From Pusillimonas sp. UBA6240 (GTDB taxonomy: Bacteria > Pseudomonadota > Gammaproteobacteria > Burkholderiales > Burkholderiaceae_B): 25,145 bases of DNA. Position 1 is the stretch's first letter, and each line of letters starts with the position of its first letter. Position numbers and translations under genes: made by a program. The notes under the pieces were generated by a model. That model was not told the DNA's origin. It ran no database searches and saw only the letters and a list, made by a program, of their open reading frames with translations. Of this stretch, positions 14,842-23,445 are shown piece after piece. Location of the stretch: the NCBI GenBank assembly GCA_002441445.1, contig DJWC01000168.1, positions 24,652 through 49,796 on the forward strand. Reading direction: 5' to 3'.

Positions 14842-15711
14842 CTACGAACCCTGGCCAGCGCCGTCCAGGTGGCCGAGCATCTGCACGCCGGCATGCGCCC
14901 CAAAGCGCTCGCAGGCCTTGTTCACGCATTGCAGGGCAAAGGCCAGGAACTGGGACGGCTGCCGCAGTTCTTCGGCATAGGCCAGGGCCAGCCGCAAGTC
15001 TTTGCGCAGCAGCCCCAGCGTGAAGGTGATATCGCCGGCGCCTTCCATCATGCGCTCCGAGTAGGAATTGAACAGCATGCCCGACGCCGTCCCGGCGGCG
15101 AGCGCCGATTTGATCAAGCCGGTATCGAAATGGCTGGCGCGCGCCAGCGCCATGCCTTCGGACAGGCCCAGCAGGGTTCCGGCGATCATGGTCTGGTTGA
15201 TCAGCTTCATGCTGTAGCCCGCCCCATGCGGGCCGCAGTGCACCAGTTGCCGGCTCAGCAATTCCAGCAAGGGCTTGCATTGCTCCAGCAGATCGGCTGC
15301 TCCGCCTGCGAAGATCGTCAGCGTGCCGCCCAGCGCGCCCGCCACGCCGCCGGTTACCGGCGCATCCATGAACCGGGCCTTGCGCGTCGCCAGCCGCTCC
15401 GCCACCGGAACGGCGATGCGCGGCGCCGCGGTGGTCATGTCGATATAGACGGTGTCTTCCTGTACGCCCGGCAGCAAGCCTTGGTAGACGCTTTCCACAT
15501 CGGCGGTGTCGCCCAGTATGGTGAACACCGTTTGAGAACGCTGGGCCAGCTCCATCAGGTCGGTGGCCACTTCGGCGCCTTCCCGGCGCAGCGCCAGAGT
15601 TTGTTCCGGGTTGCGGGCCCAGACGTATAGCGGGTGGCCCGCTTGCAGCAGGCGCCGGGCCATGGGCAAGCCCATTTTGCCCAGTCCCACCCATCCTATG
15701 GTGTTTTGCAT
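14842..15711 (-). CDS. NAD(P)-dependent beta-hydroxyacid dehydrogenase (3-hydroxyisobutyrate/tartronate semialdehyde reductase type)
   Basis: A 289-residue cytoplasmic dehydrogenase. The cofactor loop GWVGLGKMGLPMARRLL (6-22) is followed by the substrate motif DAPVTGGVAGA (116-126) and the catalytic lysine in MKLINQTMIAG (K169, with N172). It would interconvert a beta-hydroxyacid and its semialdehyde; which one cannot be told by motif alone. GAGGAA (complement of 15717-15722) lies 5 bases before the ATG at 15711. It lies 82 bases downstream of the Bug receptor gene on the same strand and may be co-transcribed with it, which would link uptake of a carboxylic acid to its oxidation. It converges with the peroxidase-like gene with a 46-base gap. 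Confidence 0.93.
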   Translation of the reverse strand: MQNTIGWVGLGKMGLPMARRLLQAGHPLYVWARNPEQTLALRREGAEVATDLMELAQRSQTVFTILGDTADVESVYQGLLPGVQEDTVYIDMTTAAPRIAVPVAERLATRKARFMDAPVTGGVAGALGGTLTIFAGGAADLLEQCKPLLELLSRQLVHCGPHGAGYSMKLINQTMIAGTLLGLSEGMALARASHFDTGLIKSALAAGTASGMLFNSYSERMMEGAGDITFTLGLLRKDLRLALAYAEELRQPSQFLAFALQCVNKACERFGAHAGVQMLGHLDGAGQGS

Positions 15712-15793
15712 GGCGGTTCCTCGCGTGCTTGCATGCCTGCCAGTTGATGAATCGTGCTGCTGCGCTTTTCGCCCCGATGGGCCGTATGCCGGC

Positions 15794-16777
15794 CTATTGG
15801 ATCTGGATATCGGATTCCGTGACGACCTTGCGCCATTTCACCAGTTCCGAGGCAATCAGCTTGTCCAGATCCTGCGGCGTGCCGCCCATCACGATGGCGC
15901 CGAGCGCCGCAAGCTTTTCCCGTACGGCCTCGTGCCGCAACGCCCTGTTCAGGCCTTCGTTGGCGCGCTGGATGATGTCCGGCGGCGTGCCCTTGGGAGC
16001 CAGCAAGGCGAACCAGGTCGAGGACAGCAGTTCGGGATGGCCTTGTTCGGCCATGGTCGGCACATCGGGCAGGGCCGGCGAGCGCTCGGCCGCCATCACG
16101 CCTATGGCTTTGACCTTGTGGGCATTGACCTGCGCCGCGATGCCTGGAACCAGCTGGAACATGGACTGGATTTCGCCGGAAATCAGATTGGTGGTGGCCT
16201 GGCCCGGCGCGCTATAGGGCACATGCACCATATTGGTTTCCGTGGCGCTCATGTAAAGCTGCCCGGCCAGATGCATGGAACTGCCATTGCCTATGGAGCC
16301 GAAATTCACCACGCCGGGATTTTTGCGCACGTAGTCGGTGAATTCGGCCAGGTTGCCGGCGGGCAGGTCATTGTTCACGACCAGGATGTTGGGCACTTCG
16401 GCGATGAGGCCTATGGCGTCGAAGCTTTTCTGCGGGTCGAAGGGCAATTGCTTGTACAGGCTGGGACTGACGACCAATGTGCCCGCCCATGAAAAAAGCA
16501 GCTTGGAGCCGTCGGGAGGAGCCTCCGCGACAATGCCGGCGCCGATGTTGCCGTTGTTGGCGCCCCCCTGGTTGACCACCGCGAAATTGCCGGACAGTTC
16601 TTCCCCCAGCCGCTCGGCGATGATGCGCGCGATCGCGTCGGCCGTGCCCCCCCCGGGAGCCGGTACGATGATTTGTACCGGCTTGCCTGCCGGCGGCCAG
16701 TCCGCCGCGCCTGCCGGGCCGGCGGCGGCCAGCGCAAACATGGCAAAGGCGGCAAAGTGTTTCAGGGAAGTACGCAT
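15794..16777 (-). CDS. Tripartite tricarboxylate transporter substrate-binding protein (Bug family)
   Basis: A 327-residue exported receptor that captures a small carboxylate or related solute in the periplasm. It starts with a classic signal peptide (MRTSLKHFAAFAMFALAAAG, cleavage near AGAADWP). Bug landmarks follow: VQIIVPAPGGGTADAIARII, KLLFSWAGTLVVSPSLYKQL, FGSIGNGSSMHLAGQLY, VPYSAPGQATTNLISGEI and LPDVPTMAEQGHPEL. The start at 16777 is chosen because the signal peptide then has its basic head; the frame allows an ATG at 16789. No TctA/TctB membrane genes are adjacent, the normal situation for the many orphan Bug proteins of Alcaligenaceae. The dehydrogenase downstream may belong to the same unit. 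Confidence 0.93.
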   Translation of the reverse strand: MRTSLKHFAAFAMFALAAAGPAGAADWPPAGKPVQIIVPAPGGGTADAIARIIAERLGEELSGNFAVVNQGGANNGNIGAGIVAEAPPDGSKLLFSWAGTLVVSPSLYKQLPFDPQKSFDAIGLIAEVPNILVVNNDLPAGNLAEFTDYVRKNPGVVNFGSIGNGSSMHLAGQLYMSATETNMVHVPYSAPGQATTNLISGEIQSMFQLVPGIAAQVNAHKVKAIGVMAAERSPALPDVPTMAEQGHPELLSSTWFALLAPKGTPPDIIQRANEGLNRALRHEAVREKLAALGAIVMGGTPQDLDKLIASELVKWRKVVTESDIQIQ

Positions 16778-16844
16778 GCAACCGTCCATTAGGAATTCGC
16801 GAACGCCCGGCTTCCATGGCGTGGCGGGCCATTCGGCTATACCA

Positions 16845-16861
16845 TAAGGCGCTCCGCCTTA
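16845..16861. repeat. 7-bp inverted repeat between divergent Bug and rmuC genes
   Basis: TAAGGCG (16845-16851) and CGCCTTA (16855-16861) are perfect complements around CTC. The repeat is 67 bases upstream of the Bug start and 98 upstream of the rmuC start. No T-run follows on either strand, so an operator is as likely as a hairpin. Confidence 0.45.
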
Positions 16862-16959
16862 ATTTATCATGCTGGAGGGCGCGAATACAGCGCGGCGGCG
16901 CTTGCCGCGCATAAGATGTGCAGCAACAAGGTATATACATTCCTCAAGGGAAGGATGCA

Positions 16960-18477
16960 GTGAACCAGCTTACGGTGGAAATGGCCTATGCGGCGATGGC
17001 CATTCTCGGCGCCCTGGCCGGCTTTGGCCTGGCGGCCCGGCTATGGCGCGGCAAATTGCGGGCCGCGCGCGCGGACCTGGAACACGTCCGCCGCCAGGCC
17101 GCGGACGCGGATGCCGAAAGATTGCGGCTGGACCGGTTGCTGATACGCAGCGAGTCCATGGTGCAGAATCTGGAAGAGCGGCTGGATGAAGCGCGGGACA
17201 TGCTGGCGGGCAGGAACGCGGAATTCGCGCAGGTGTCGGAACGCAATGCGGAGCTGGACAAGGCTTTGGCCGAGCTGCGTGCGGTGCATGCGGAAAAGCT
17301 GGCCGGCTTCCGGGAAATGCAGGCCGGGCTGGAACAATCCCGCGAGCAGCTCAGAACCGAATTTCGCGATCTGGCCAATCAGATTCTGGAGGAGAAGGGC
17401 AGGACTTTCGCGCAGCATAGCCAGACGTCGCTGGAAGCCCTGCTCAGGCCGTTCCGGGAACAGATAGACGGCTTCCAGCAGCGCGTCAATCAAATACATG
17501 ACGAGGCGCTGCGCGGCAATGTGTCGCTGGGCGCCGAAATCCGGCGGGTGCTGGACATCGGCCTGAAGATGAGCTCCGAAGCCCAGAACCTGGCCGCCGC
17601 CTTGAAAGGCGATAAGAAAACCGTGGGCAATTGGGGCGAGGTGCAACTGGAGCGCAGCCTGCAGCTTGCCGGCCTGGTACGCGGCGACCACTACGATGCA
17701 CAGCCGCGCTTCAAAGATAGCCACGGCAATAGCCGCCAGCCCGATTTCATCATCAGGCTGCCCGATCACAAGCATTTGATCATAGACAGCAAGGTGTCGC
17801 TGGTCGATTATGAGCGCGCCATTGCGGCCGGCGATCCGGCCGCCGGACTGCCGGCCAACGCAGCGGCGCCCGCCGGATCGCCGGCCGCACCCCACGACAC
17901 GCGGGAGGAGGCGCTTCGGGCGCATGTCAAGGCGGTGCGCAATCATATCGACGATCTCAGCCGCAAGGACTACAGCAACCTGATAGGCGTGCGCAGCCCG
18001 AGCTTCGTGCTGATGTTCATGCCCATAGAGGCGGCCTATATCGAAGCGCTGAAGCACGGCCGGGACTTATTCGATTACGGCTATCAGCGCAACGTCATAC
18101 TGGTGTCGCACACTACGCTGCTGCCCATATTGAAAACCGTGGCCAACCTGTGGATGGTGGCGCGCAGCAACGAGCAGGCTCACGAGCTGAGCGCCCGCGC
18201 CGGTGAAATCTACAACCAGGTCATCGTCGTTGCGGAGCGCCTGAAAAAGCTGGGCGACACCCTGGACACGGTCAGCAGGCAGTACAACAGCACCGTTACC
18301 GCGGTGGCGGGCCAGCAAGGCCTGTACGGCAAGGTTGCGCGCTTTTCCGAGCTATCGTCCAAGGCCACCAAGTCCATGCCCGCCCTGGAACCGCTGCGAT
18401 CCGATTTCGAAGGCCAGCGGCTGGACATGGTGTTGCCCGCGCCGGCCGACGAAACCGGCCCCGGGCATATCGGTTAA
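16960..18477 (+). CDS. rmuC: DNA recombination protein RmuC
   Basis: A 505-residue RmuC homologue, about the family length. An N-terminal hydrophobic anchor (AMAILGALAGFGLAARLW) is followed by a long coiled coil (about 30-140, e.g. ERLDEARDMLAGRNAEFAQV) and the conserved PD-(D/E)xK-like domain: KTVGNWGEVQLERSLQLAGL, PDFIIRLPDHKHLIIDSKVS, SFVLMFMPIEAAYIEAL and LVSHTTLLPILKTVANLW. RmuC limits recombination between inverted repeats; its biochemical activity is not settled. The start is probably GTG 16960 (VNQLTVEM), with AAGGGAAGGA at 16946-16955, which leaves the usual short N-terminus; GTG 16918 and ATG 16981 are alternatives. It is followed by a thioesterase gene after 28 bases, probably in one transcript. 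Confidence 0.92.
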   Translation: MNQLTVEMAYAAMAILGALAGFGLAARLWRGKLRAARADLEHVRRQAADADAERLRLDRLLIRSESMVQNLEERLDEARDMLAGRNAEFAQVSERNAELDKALAELRAVHAEKLAGFREMQAGLEQSREQLRTEFRDLANQILEEKGRTFAQHSQTSLEALLRPFREQIDGFQQRVNQIHDEALRGNVSLGAEIRRVLDIGLKMSSEAQNLAAALKGDKKTVGNWGEVQLERSLQLAGLVRGDHYDAQPRFKDSHGNSRQPDFIIRLPDHKHLIIDSKVSLVDYERAIAAGDPAAGLPANAAAPAGSPAAPHDTREEALRAHVKAVRNHIDDLSRKDYSNLIGVRSPSFVLMFMPIEAAYIEALKHGRDLFDYGYQRNVILVSHTTLLPILKTVANLWMVARSNEQAHELSARAGEIYNQVIVVAERLKKLGDTLDTVSRQYNSTVTAVAGQQGLYGKVARFSELSSKATKSMPALEPLRSDFEGQRLDMVLPAPADETGPGHIG

Positions 18478-18505
18478 CCTAGCGTCTGCAAAACTTCAGC
18501 ACCGC

Positions 18506-18937
18506 ATGCCCATGACAGACCGACCGCCGCAATCGCTGTTTCCCCTGGATAACCCATACCTGGAATGGATGGGCGTGACTTTTACGGGGTGGTCGCAGGG
18601 CTATGCCGAAATGCAGTTGCCGGTCTCCGCGCATTTCGGCAATCGTACCGGCCGCATTCATGGCGGCGTGATTTGCACGCTGCTGGATTCGGTATCCGGC
18701 TATGCCGGGCTGTATGTGGAGCCCGGCGAACCGCCCTTGCGCAGCCTGACCCTGTCGCTGACCACTAATTTCATAGGCAGCGGAGACGGGCGGCTGGTGG
18801 TCGCCAAGGGCTATGTCGAGCGCAAGGGGCGCAACATCTATTTCACGCGGGCCGAAGCCTGGCTGGACGGCAGCCTGCTGCTGGCCACGGCCGTCGGCGC
18901 CTTTACTTATTCGCTGGACCAACGAGCCGCGGCCTGA
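18506..18937 (+). CDS. PaaI-type hotdog-fold thioesterase
   Basis: A 143-residue single-domain hotdog protein that should hydrolyse acyl-CoA thioesters, probably as a tetramer. The PaaI-like active region GRIHGGVICTLLDSVSGYAG (about 49-68) has the HGG turn and the catalytic acidic residue D61. The later strands LTLSLTTNFIG and GYVERKGRNIYFTRAEAWL complete the fold. ATGs at 18506 and 18512 are both possible (143 or 141 residues), with no clear ribosome-binding site. The 28-base gap after rmuC suggests translational dependence on the upstream gene. The acyl substrate is unknown; phenylacetyl-CoA genes are absent from the window. Confidence 0.9.
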   Translation: MPMTDRPPQSLFPLDNPYLEWMGVTFTGWSQGYAEMQLPVSAHFGNRTGRIHGGVICTLLDSVSGYAGLYVEPGEPPLRSLTLSLTTNFIGSGDGRLVVAKGYVERKGRNIYFTRAEAWLDGSLLLATAVGAFTYSLDQRAAA

Positions 18938-19020
18938 TGCTGCGGCGGACATGCCGCCATGCCGTCCGCATCGGGCCGTGACGCCGGCTCAGTTTGTAAA
19001 GCCATCCGTCGCCGGCGCCT

Positions 19021-20022
19021 TCATTGCGGCGTCAGGCCGGCCTCTTTCACGACTTGAGCCCATTTCCGGCGGTTCTCGTGCACCGTCTTGCGGAACTGTT
19101 CCGGCGACGAGACATGGACGGTGTTGCCCGTGGCGGTCAGGCGCTGCGCCACTTCGGGCTGCCGCACGGCCTTGCTCGCGGCGGCGTTGATTTTTTCCAC
19201 GATGGCGGGGTCCATGCCTTTGGGGCCGAACAGCCCGAACCAGATATAGCTGTCGAAACCAGGCAGGCCGCTTTCCGCAATGGTGGGCACTTCCTTGACG
19301 ACCTCTATGCGCTTGGCGGTCGAGACGCCCAGCAGCCGCACGGTGCCCGCCTTGTATTGGCCCAGGACCGTCTGGACTTGGTTGAAGATGCAGCAGGTTT
19401 CGCCTTTGACCACCGATTGCAGCGCTTCGGGACCGCCCTTGTAGGGCACGTGGATCATCTTCAGGCCGGCGCGCGCGTTGAATTCTTCAAAGGCCAGTTG
19501 CGTTCCGGTCCCGACGCCCGTCGAGGCGAAGTTGTACTTGTTGGGGTTGGCTTTGACTTCGGCGATGAATTCTTCCAGCGTGTTGACGTCGATGACCTTG
19601 GGATTGATGGTCAGCACATTGGACACATCGACCAGGGGCGCTATCGGCGTGAAATCTTCCTCGACGTCGAACGGCAGTTCCTTGTAGATGGCCGGGTTGA
19701 CGCCATGCGTGGCCGCCGTCCCGAGCAATATCGTATAGCCGTCGGGCTTGGCCCGGGCCACCGCCGCCGAGGCCAGGTTGCCGCCCGCGCCGGAGCGATA
19801 GTCGATGATCACGGGCACGCCAAGTGCTTGCTGCAGGGGCTCTTGTATGCCGCGCGCGATCACGTCGACGCCCGAGCCCGCCGGAAAGCCCATCAGCATG
19901 GTGATGGGGTGCTCCGGCCATTCGGCGGCGAAGCCGGGGGCCATGACCAGGCTGGCGCTGAGCGCGGCCGCCTTGGCCAAACGTGAAAGAACCTGGAAAC
20001 GCGGAAGTGAAGAAGCCGCCAT
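19021..20022 (-). CDS. Tripartite tricarboxylate transporter substrate-binding protein (Bug family)
   Basis: Second Bug receptor, 333 residues. A signal peptide (residues 1 to about 33, basic head and AALSASLVMAPGFAA core) is followed by ITMLMGFPAGSGVDVIARGI, a GAGGNLASAAVARAKPDGYT segment, FASTGVGTGTQLAFEEF, HVPYKGGPEALQSVVKGE and VPTIAESGLPGFDS, the standard family order. It would bind a solute in the periplasm for a TctAB-type or other partner encoded elsewhere. AAGG lies about 8 bases before the ATG at 20022. It is distinct from the receptor at 15794-16777, including a Cys-Cys pair in ETCCIFNQ. It has no adjacent enzyme on its strand, and is divergent from the zinc transporter gene. Confidence 0.94.
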   Translation of the reverse strand: MAASSLPRFQVLSRLAKAAALSASLVMAPGFAAEWPEHPITMLMGFPAGSGVDVIARGIQEPLQQALGVPVIIDYRSGAGGNLASAAVARAKPDGYTILLGTAATHGVNPAIYKELPFDVEEDFTPIAPLVDVSNVLTINPKVIDVNTLEEFIAEVKANPNKYNFASTGVGTGTQLAFEEFNARAGLKMIHVPYKGGPEALQSVVKGETCCIFNQVQTVLGQYKAGTVRLLGVSTAKRIEVVKEVPTIAESGLPGFDSYIWFGLFGPKGMDPAIVEKINAAASKAVRQPEVAQRLTATGNTVHVSSPEQFRKTVHENRRKWAQVVKEAGLTPQ

Positions 20023-20091
20023 GATCGAACCTTGGTGATTGAAGAAAGCATCAAGATTAGCAGCGGATCCTTGAAACTCAAACGAATAAAA

Positions 20092-20119
20092 AGAATGTTA
20101 TATATGATTTATAGACATA
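20092..20119. promoter_or_regulatory. AT-rich control region with Zur-like half site between Bug and ZIP genes
   Basis: The 258-base divergent gap contains AGAATGTTATA at 20092-20102, which matches the left half of the common Zur consensus, but the right half is poor. ATATG and CATAT form a loose inverted repeat just after it. The region is probably a promoter area for the Bug gene, the ZIP gene or both; Zur control is not established. Confidence 0.3.
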
Positions 20120-20280
20120 TGACGGCGGCGCGTTCCGATGCCGTTTCGGGCCGCGGGCGGCCGCATGCGCTGCAGGCCGGCGGCTCGGTGGCAAAATAGA
20201 TGCAAGAAGGCGCGCCGGCATGGGCGCAGCCAGCGGCGCGGCGTCGTAAGCCACGCGCGGACCTCAGGAAGCAGCCGGAT

Positions 20281-21159
20281 ATGGAAGACGTACGCGACAC
20301 TCAACCGCGCTATACCGTTGGATTATTGATTTTCGCCATCGCGGCGATTTTGCTTTTCGTCCACCTATATGCCCGGGCGGCGGGCGACGCCAGGCTGCAG
20401 GGCGCCCTGCTATGGGGCATGCTGGCCGCCGCCGCCACCAGCCTGGGGACTTTGCCCATCATATCCACGCTGCGCTTGTCCCAGCGCGCGAATGACGCCA
20501 TGCTGGGTTTTGGCGCCGGAGTCATGCTCGCGGCCAGTTCATTTTCATTGATCATTCCCGCCCTCGCGGCGGCGGAATCGCAAGGCGCGGGGCCTTGGCG
20601 CGCCAGCGGGGTGGTGGGCGCGGGCGTTTTGCTGGGTGCGCTGGGCCTGTTGCTCATAGACAGGCTGATGCCGCATGAGCACTTCGTGAAGGGAGTGGAA
20701 GGTTCCCAGGCGCGCAAGCTGAAGCGGGTATGGCTCTTCGTTCTGGCCATCTGCCTGCATAATTTCCCCGAAGGCCTGGCCATAGGCGTGGGTTTCGCCG
20801 CGGCCGACGACATCGGCGCGCGCGCCCTGGCCACGGGCATCGCCGTCCAGGACGTGCCAGAAGGGCTGGTGGTCGCCCTGGCCCTGACCAGCGTGGGCTA
20901 CAGCCGCAAACTGGCGGTAGGCATAGCGGTATTGTCCGGCCTCATCGAACCGCTGGCTTCCGTGCTGGGGGTCGCGGTCATCGGCTTGTCCTCCACGCTG
21001 CTGCCGTGGGGGCTGGCCGCCGCCGGCGGCGCCATGCTCTTCGTCATCAGCCACGAAATCATTCCAGAGTCGCACCGGCAGGGGCACGAATCCGCGGCCA
21101 CCGTCGGGCTCATGCTGGGTTTTGTGCTGATGATGTTTCTGGACACCGCTCTAGGCTAG
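20281..21159 (+). CDS. ZIP-family zinc/divalent metal transporter (BbZIP/GufA-like)
   Basis: A 292-residue inner-membrane protein with eight predicted helices that should import zinc or related divalent metals. The binuclear site residues known from BbZIP are all present: H160, N161 and E164 in LHNFPEGLAIG, Q190, D191 and E194 in VQDVPEGL, and E223 in GLIEPLAS. A PHEHFVKG loop precedes this helix, and the end (ISHEIIPESHRQGHE, MMFLDTALG) closely resembles BbZIP. AGGAAG at 20266-20271 fixes the start at ATG 20281; the frame continues to 20200 but that extension lacks a ribosome-binding site. A strong terminator follows at 21208-21229. The Cys/His-rich protein gene beyond it may share the zinc theme. 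Confidence 0.95.
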   Translation: MEDVRDTQPRYTVGLLIFAIAAILLFVHLYARAAGDARLQGALLWGMLAAAATSLGTLPIISTLRLSQRANDAMLGFGAGVMLAASSFSLIIPALAAAESQGAGPWRASGVVGAGVLLGALGLLLIDRLMPHEHFVKGVEGSQARKLKRVWLFVLAICLHNFPEGLAIGVGFAAADDIGARALATGIAVQDVPEGLVVALALTSVGYSRKLAVGIAVLSGLIEPLASVLGVAVIGLSSTLLPWGLAAAGGAMLFVISHEIIPESHRQGHESAATVGLMLGFVLMMFLDTALG

Positions 21160-21207
21160 GACCGTCGGGCGGACGGCATGCGGTTTGCTGCGCTCACGGA
21201 AGGCAAT

Positions 21208-21229
21208 GCCGCGCATGCGCGGCTTTTTT
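21208..21229 (+). terminator. Rho-independent terminator after the ZIP gene
   Basis: GCCGCG (21208-21213) and CGCGGC (21218-21223) pair perfectly around CATG, followed directly by six T residues (21224-21229). It lies 48 bases after the ZIP stop and 25 before the next start. It should end most ZIP transcripts and reduce read-through into the small Cys-rich gene. Confidence 0.85.
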
Positions 21230-21254
21230 CAAACCACGTAAAAAGGAGCCGGCC

Positions 21255-21488
21255 ATGGCCAGATGCGATGCTTGCGGGAACGATTACGACAAGGCCTTTC
21301 AGGTGACCAAGGAAGGGCGCAGCCATACCTTCGACAGCTTTGAATGCGCGATCCATGTATTGGCGCCGGAATGCGCCCATTGCGGCATGAAAATCATAGG
21401 CCACGGCCTGGAGAAAGACGGCGCCATGTACTGCTGCAATCACTGCGCCGAGCAGCACGGCGCCACCGGACTGCGCGACCGTGCATGA
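21255..21488 (+). CDS. Small Cys/His-rich putative metal-binding protein (77 aa)
   Basis: A 77-residue protein with eight cysteines (4, 7, 31, 40, 43, 60, 61, 64) and several histidines, laid out as CDAC near the start, ECAIH in the middle, CAHCG, then YCCNHC. This would bind one or two zinc ions; the layout recalls zinc ribbons or bacterial metallothionein-like proteins and I believe it is a conserved small hypothetical. Its biochemical role is unknown. AAGGAG at 21243-21248 lies 6 bases before the ATG, so the start is secure. A longer frame open from 21006 is only a shadow of the ZIP gene. It sits right after a zinc-type importer, so metal storage, sensing or buffering is plausible but inferred. 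Confidence 0.83.
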   Translation: MARCDACGNDYDKAFQVTKEGRSHTFDSFECAIHVLAPECAHCGMKIIGHGLEKDGAMYCCNHCAEQHGATGLRDRA

Positions 21489-21510
21489 CCGCGCTTGACG
21501 ACTTGAAACG

Positions 21511-23445
21511 CTAGGACGCCGCGGCGGCCGGCTGCGGGGCGCTGCATGCCAGCCATTGCTCGATCGGCATGGGCTTGGCGAAGAGATAGCCCTGCATGGA
21601 ATCGCAGCCATGCCGGATCAGGAATTGCGCCTGTTCGTGCTGTTCGACGCCTTCGGCGACCACCTTGAGCCGCAATTGCTTGGCCATGGCCAGTATCAGC
21701 TTGATGATGGCGGAGTTGTCCGCATCGCAGGGGATATCGTACAAAAAGCTTTTGTCGATTTTGAGTTCGTACAGCGGGAAGCGTTTCAGGCAGGTCAGAT
21801 TCGAATAGCCGGTGCCGAAGTCGTCGACCGAAAACCGTATGCCCAGCTCGTGCAATTCCGTCATGCGATCGATGGCGCCCTGGGTGTCCTCGATGAGCAC
21901 GCCTTCGGTAACCTCGAACACCAGCCGGTCGGGGGGCGCGCCGCTTTCCCGAAGGATGTCGCGCACACGGCTGGTGAAGTCGGGTTGATGGAACTGGCGG
22001 GGGCTGACATTGATGGACAGCGGAAACGTCTGCCCGGCGGCATCCAGCAGCAGCAAGGTCTGGCAGGCCTGCTGCAACACCCAGTCCCCGATGCGCTGGA
22101 TGACGCTGGTTTCCTCGGCGATCGGAATGAAGCGCCCCGGGGAAATCGGGCCTTTCGTGGGGTGATTCCAGCGGATCAGCAGTTCGGCGCCCACAGGCCG
22201 GCGCAGGTGGTCGAATTGCGGCTGGATATGCATGCTGAGCTGATCTGTGCCTATGGCCACGGCCAGGTCGCGCTCGAGCGTAAGCCTTTCTTCCATGCCG
22301 GCCTGCATGCTGGCCTCGAAGAAGCCCACCCTGTTGCGGCCGGCTTCTTTGGACCTATGCATCGCCGTGCCCGCTTCGCGCAAGACGTCTTCGGCGGTCT
22401 TGCCGTCCGGGCGCAGCAGCGTAAGGCCTATGCTGCCGCCGGAAAAAACGGTATGGCCTTCGATATACAGCGATTGCTCCAGCGCGGTGCGCACTTGTTC
22501 GGCGATGTCGACGGCTTTGCGGGCGCCTTCTTCGGCCGTGTGGCCCAGCCGCTCGAGCAGGATGGCGAATTCATCGCCGCCGATGCGGGCCACCATGGCG
22601 CTGGGCGGTGTCGCGCCAGCCAGGCGCCGGGCCGTGTCGCGCAACATCGTATCGCCCGCCGTACGGCCGCGCGCGTCGTTGACGCGTTTGAAATTATCCA
22701 GGTCTATCAACAGCACCGCGCCGAACAGCCCGCTTCGGCGGACGGCCTCCAGCGCGAGCTCCATGCGTTCGATCAACAGGCGCCGGTTGGGCAGATCGGT
22801 CAGGGGGTCGTAGAAAGCCAGCCGGTGGGCGGTCTGCTGAGCCGCTTTATGCTGAGTGATATCGGTGGAGATGCCGCACAGGGAATCGATGTCGCCCTGG
22901 GCGTCGCGCAGGGGAATCTTGATCGAAAAGAAGATTTCGGCGCGCCCGCGCTTGCCTATGGCCTGCTCTTCCCCGGCCACTCGTTCCCCCCCGTCGATCA
23001 CGCGTATGTCATTCTGCCGCGTTTGGGCGAGGTGGGGGCCGTCGAGGAGATCCTGATCACGGCGGCCGATCAGTTCGGCCGGCCGCAAGCCGAGGTAATC
23101 GCACAGCTTGCGATTGACATATCGATATTTCAGGTCGCGGTCCTTGATATAGATATGGGCGTCCACGCTGTCCAATATGGCGTTCAGGCGGCTTTCGCTG
23201 GCTTTCAGGGCTTGCGTCCGGCGTTTGAGCCGCAGCACGAGTGTGGCGGCGAATACCAGCGCCACGACCAGCAGCAGGCTCAGCGCGCCCAGCGTCCACC
23301 AGAGCGCGGGCGGCAAATCATCGTAGGCGCCGGACGGCAGGGCCGGCGGCTCGGTCCTGGCGGCGAAAGCCGCCGAGCAGCCGAGCGACAGCGCGGTGAT
23401 TGCCGCAAGGCGTGGTTTTTCGCGGGGTCGTGTTCCGGTGCTCAT
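21511..23445 (-). CDS. Membrane-anchored PAS-GGDEF-EAL cyclic-di-GMP signalling protein
   Basis: A 644-residue protein. It has an N-terminal hydrophobic stretch (about 13-29), a transmembrane helix (about 48-70), a PAS domain (about 80-200, with ILDSVDAHIYIKDRDLKYRY), a GGDEF domain (GGDEF at 289-293, DLDNFKRVND at 248-257) and an EAL domain (about 390-635). The phosphodiesterase residues are present: E421, N479, E511, DDFG at 541-544, K565 and E598; the motif itself reads ELL rather than EAL. The GGDEF motif is intact but the usual RxxD inhibitory site before it is missing (PPSA instead). Both making and breaking cyclic-di-GMP are possible; which dominates cannot be told. It is a single gene, converging with the Cys-rich gene. 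Confidence 0.94.
   Translation of the reverse strand: MSTGTRPREKPRLAAITALSLGCSAAFAARTEPPALPSGAYDDLPPALWWTLGALSLLLVVALVFAATLVLRLKRRTQALKASESRLNAILDSVDAHIYIKDRDLKYRYVNRKLCDYLGLRPAELIGRRDQDLLDGPHLAQTRQNDIRVIDGGERVAGEEQAIGKRGRAEIFFSIKIPLRDAQGDIDSLCGISTDITQHKAAQQTAHRLAFYDPLTDLPNRRLLIERMELALEAVRRSGLFGAVLLIDLDNFKRVNDARGRTAGDTMLRDTARRLAGATPPSAMVARIGGDEFAILLERLGHTAEEGARKAVDIAEQVRTALEQSLYIEGHTVFSGGSIGLTLLRPDGKTAEDVLREAGTAMHRSKEAGRNRVGFFEASMQAGMEERLTLERDLAVAIGTDQLSMHIQPQFDHLRRPVGAELLIRWNHPTKGPISPGRFIPIAEETSVIQRIGDWVLQQACQTLLLLDAAGQTFPLSINVSPRQFHQPDFTSRVRDILRESGAPPDRLVFEVTEGVLIEDTQGAIDRMTELHELGIRFSVDDFGTGYSNLTCLKRFPLYELKIDKSFLYDIPCDADNSAIIKLILAMAKQLRLKVVAEGVEQHEQAQFLIRHGCDSMQGYLFAKPMPIEQWLACSAPQPAAAAS

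Noticed and set aside
20092..20114. Zur box controlling the ZIP gene
   Set aside because: Only the left half matches the consensus; the right half is poor and it lies almost 180 bases before the start, so it is kept only as a weak regulatory note.
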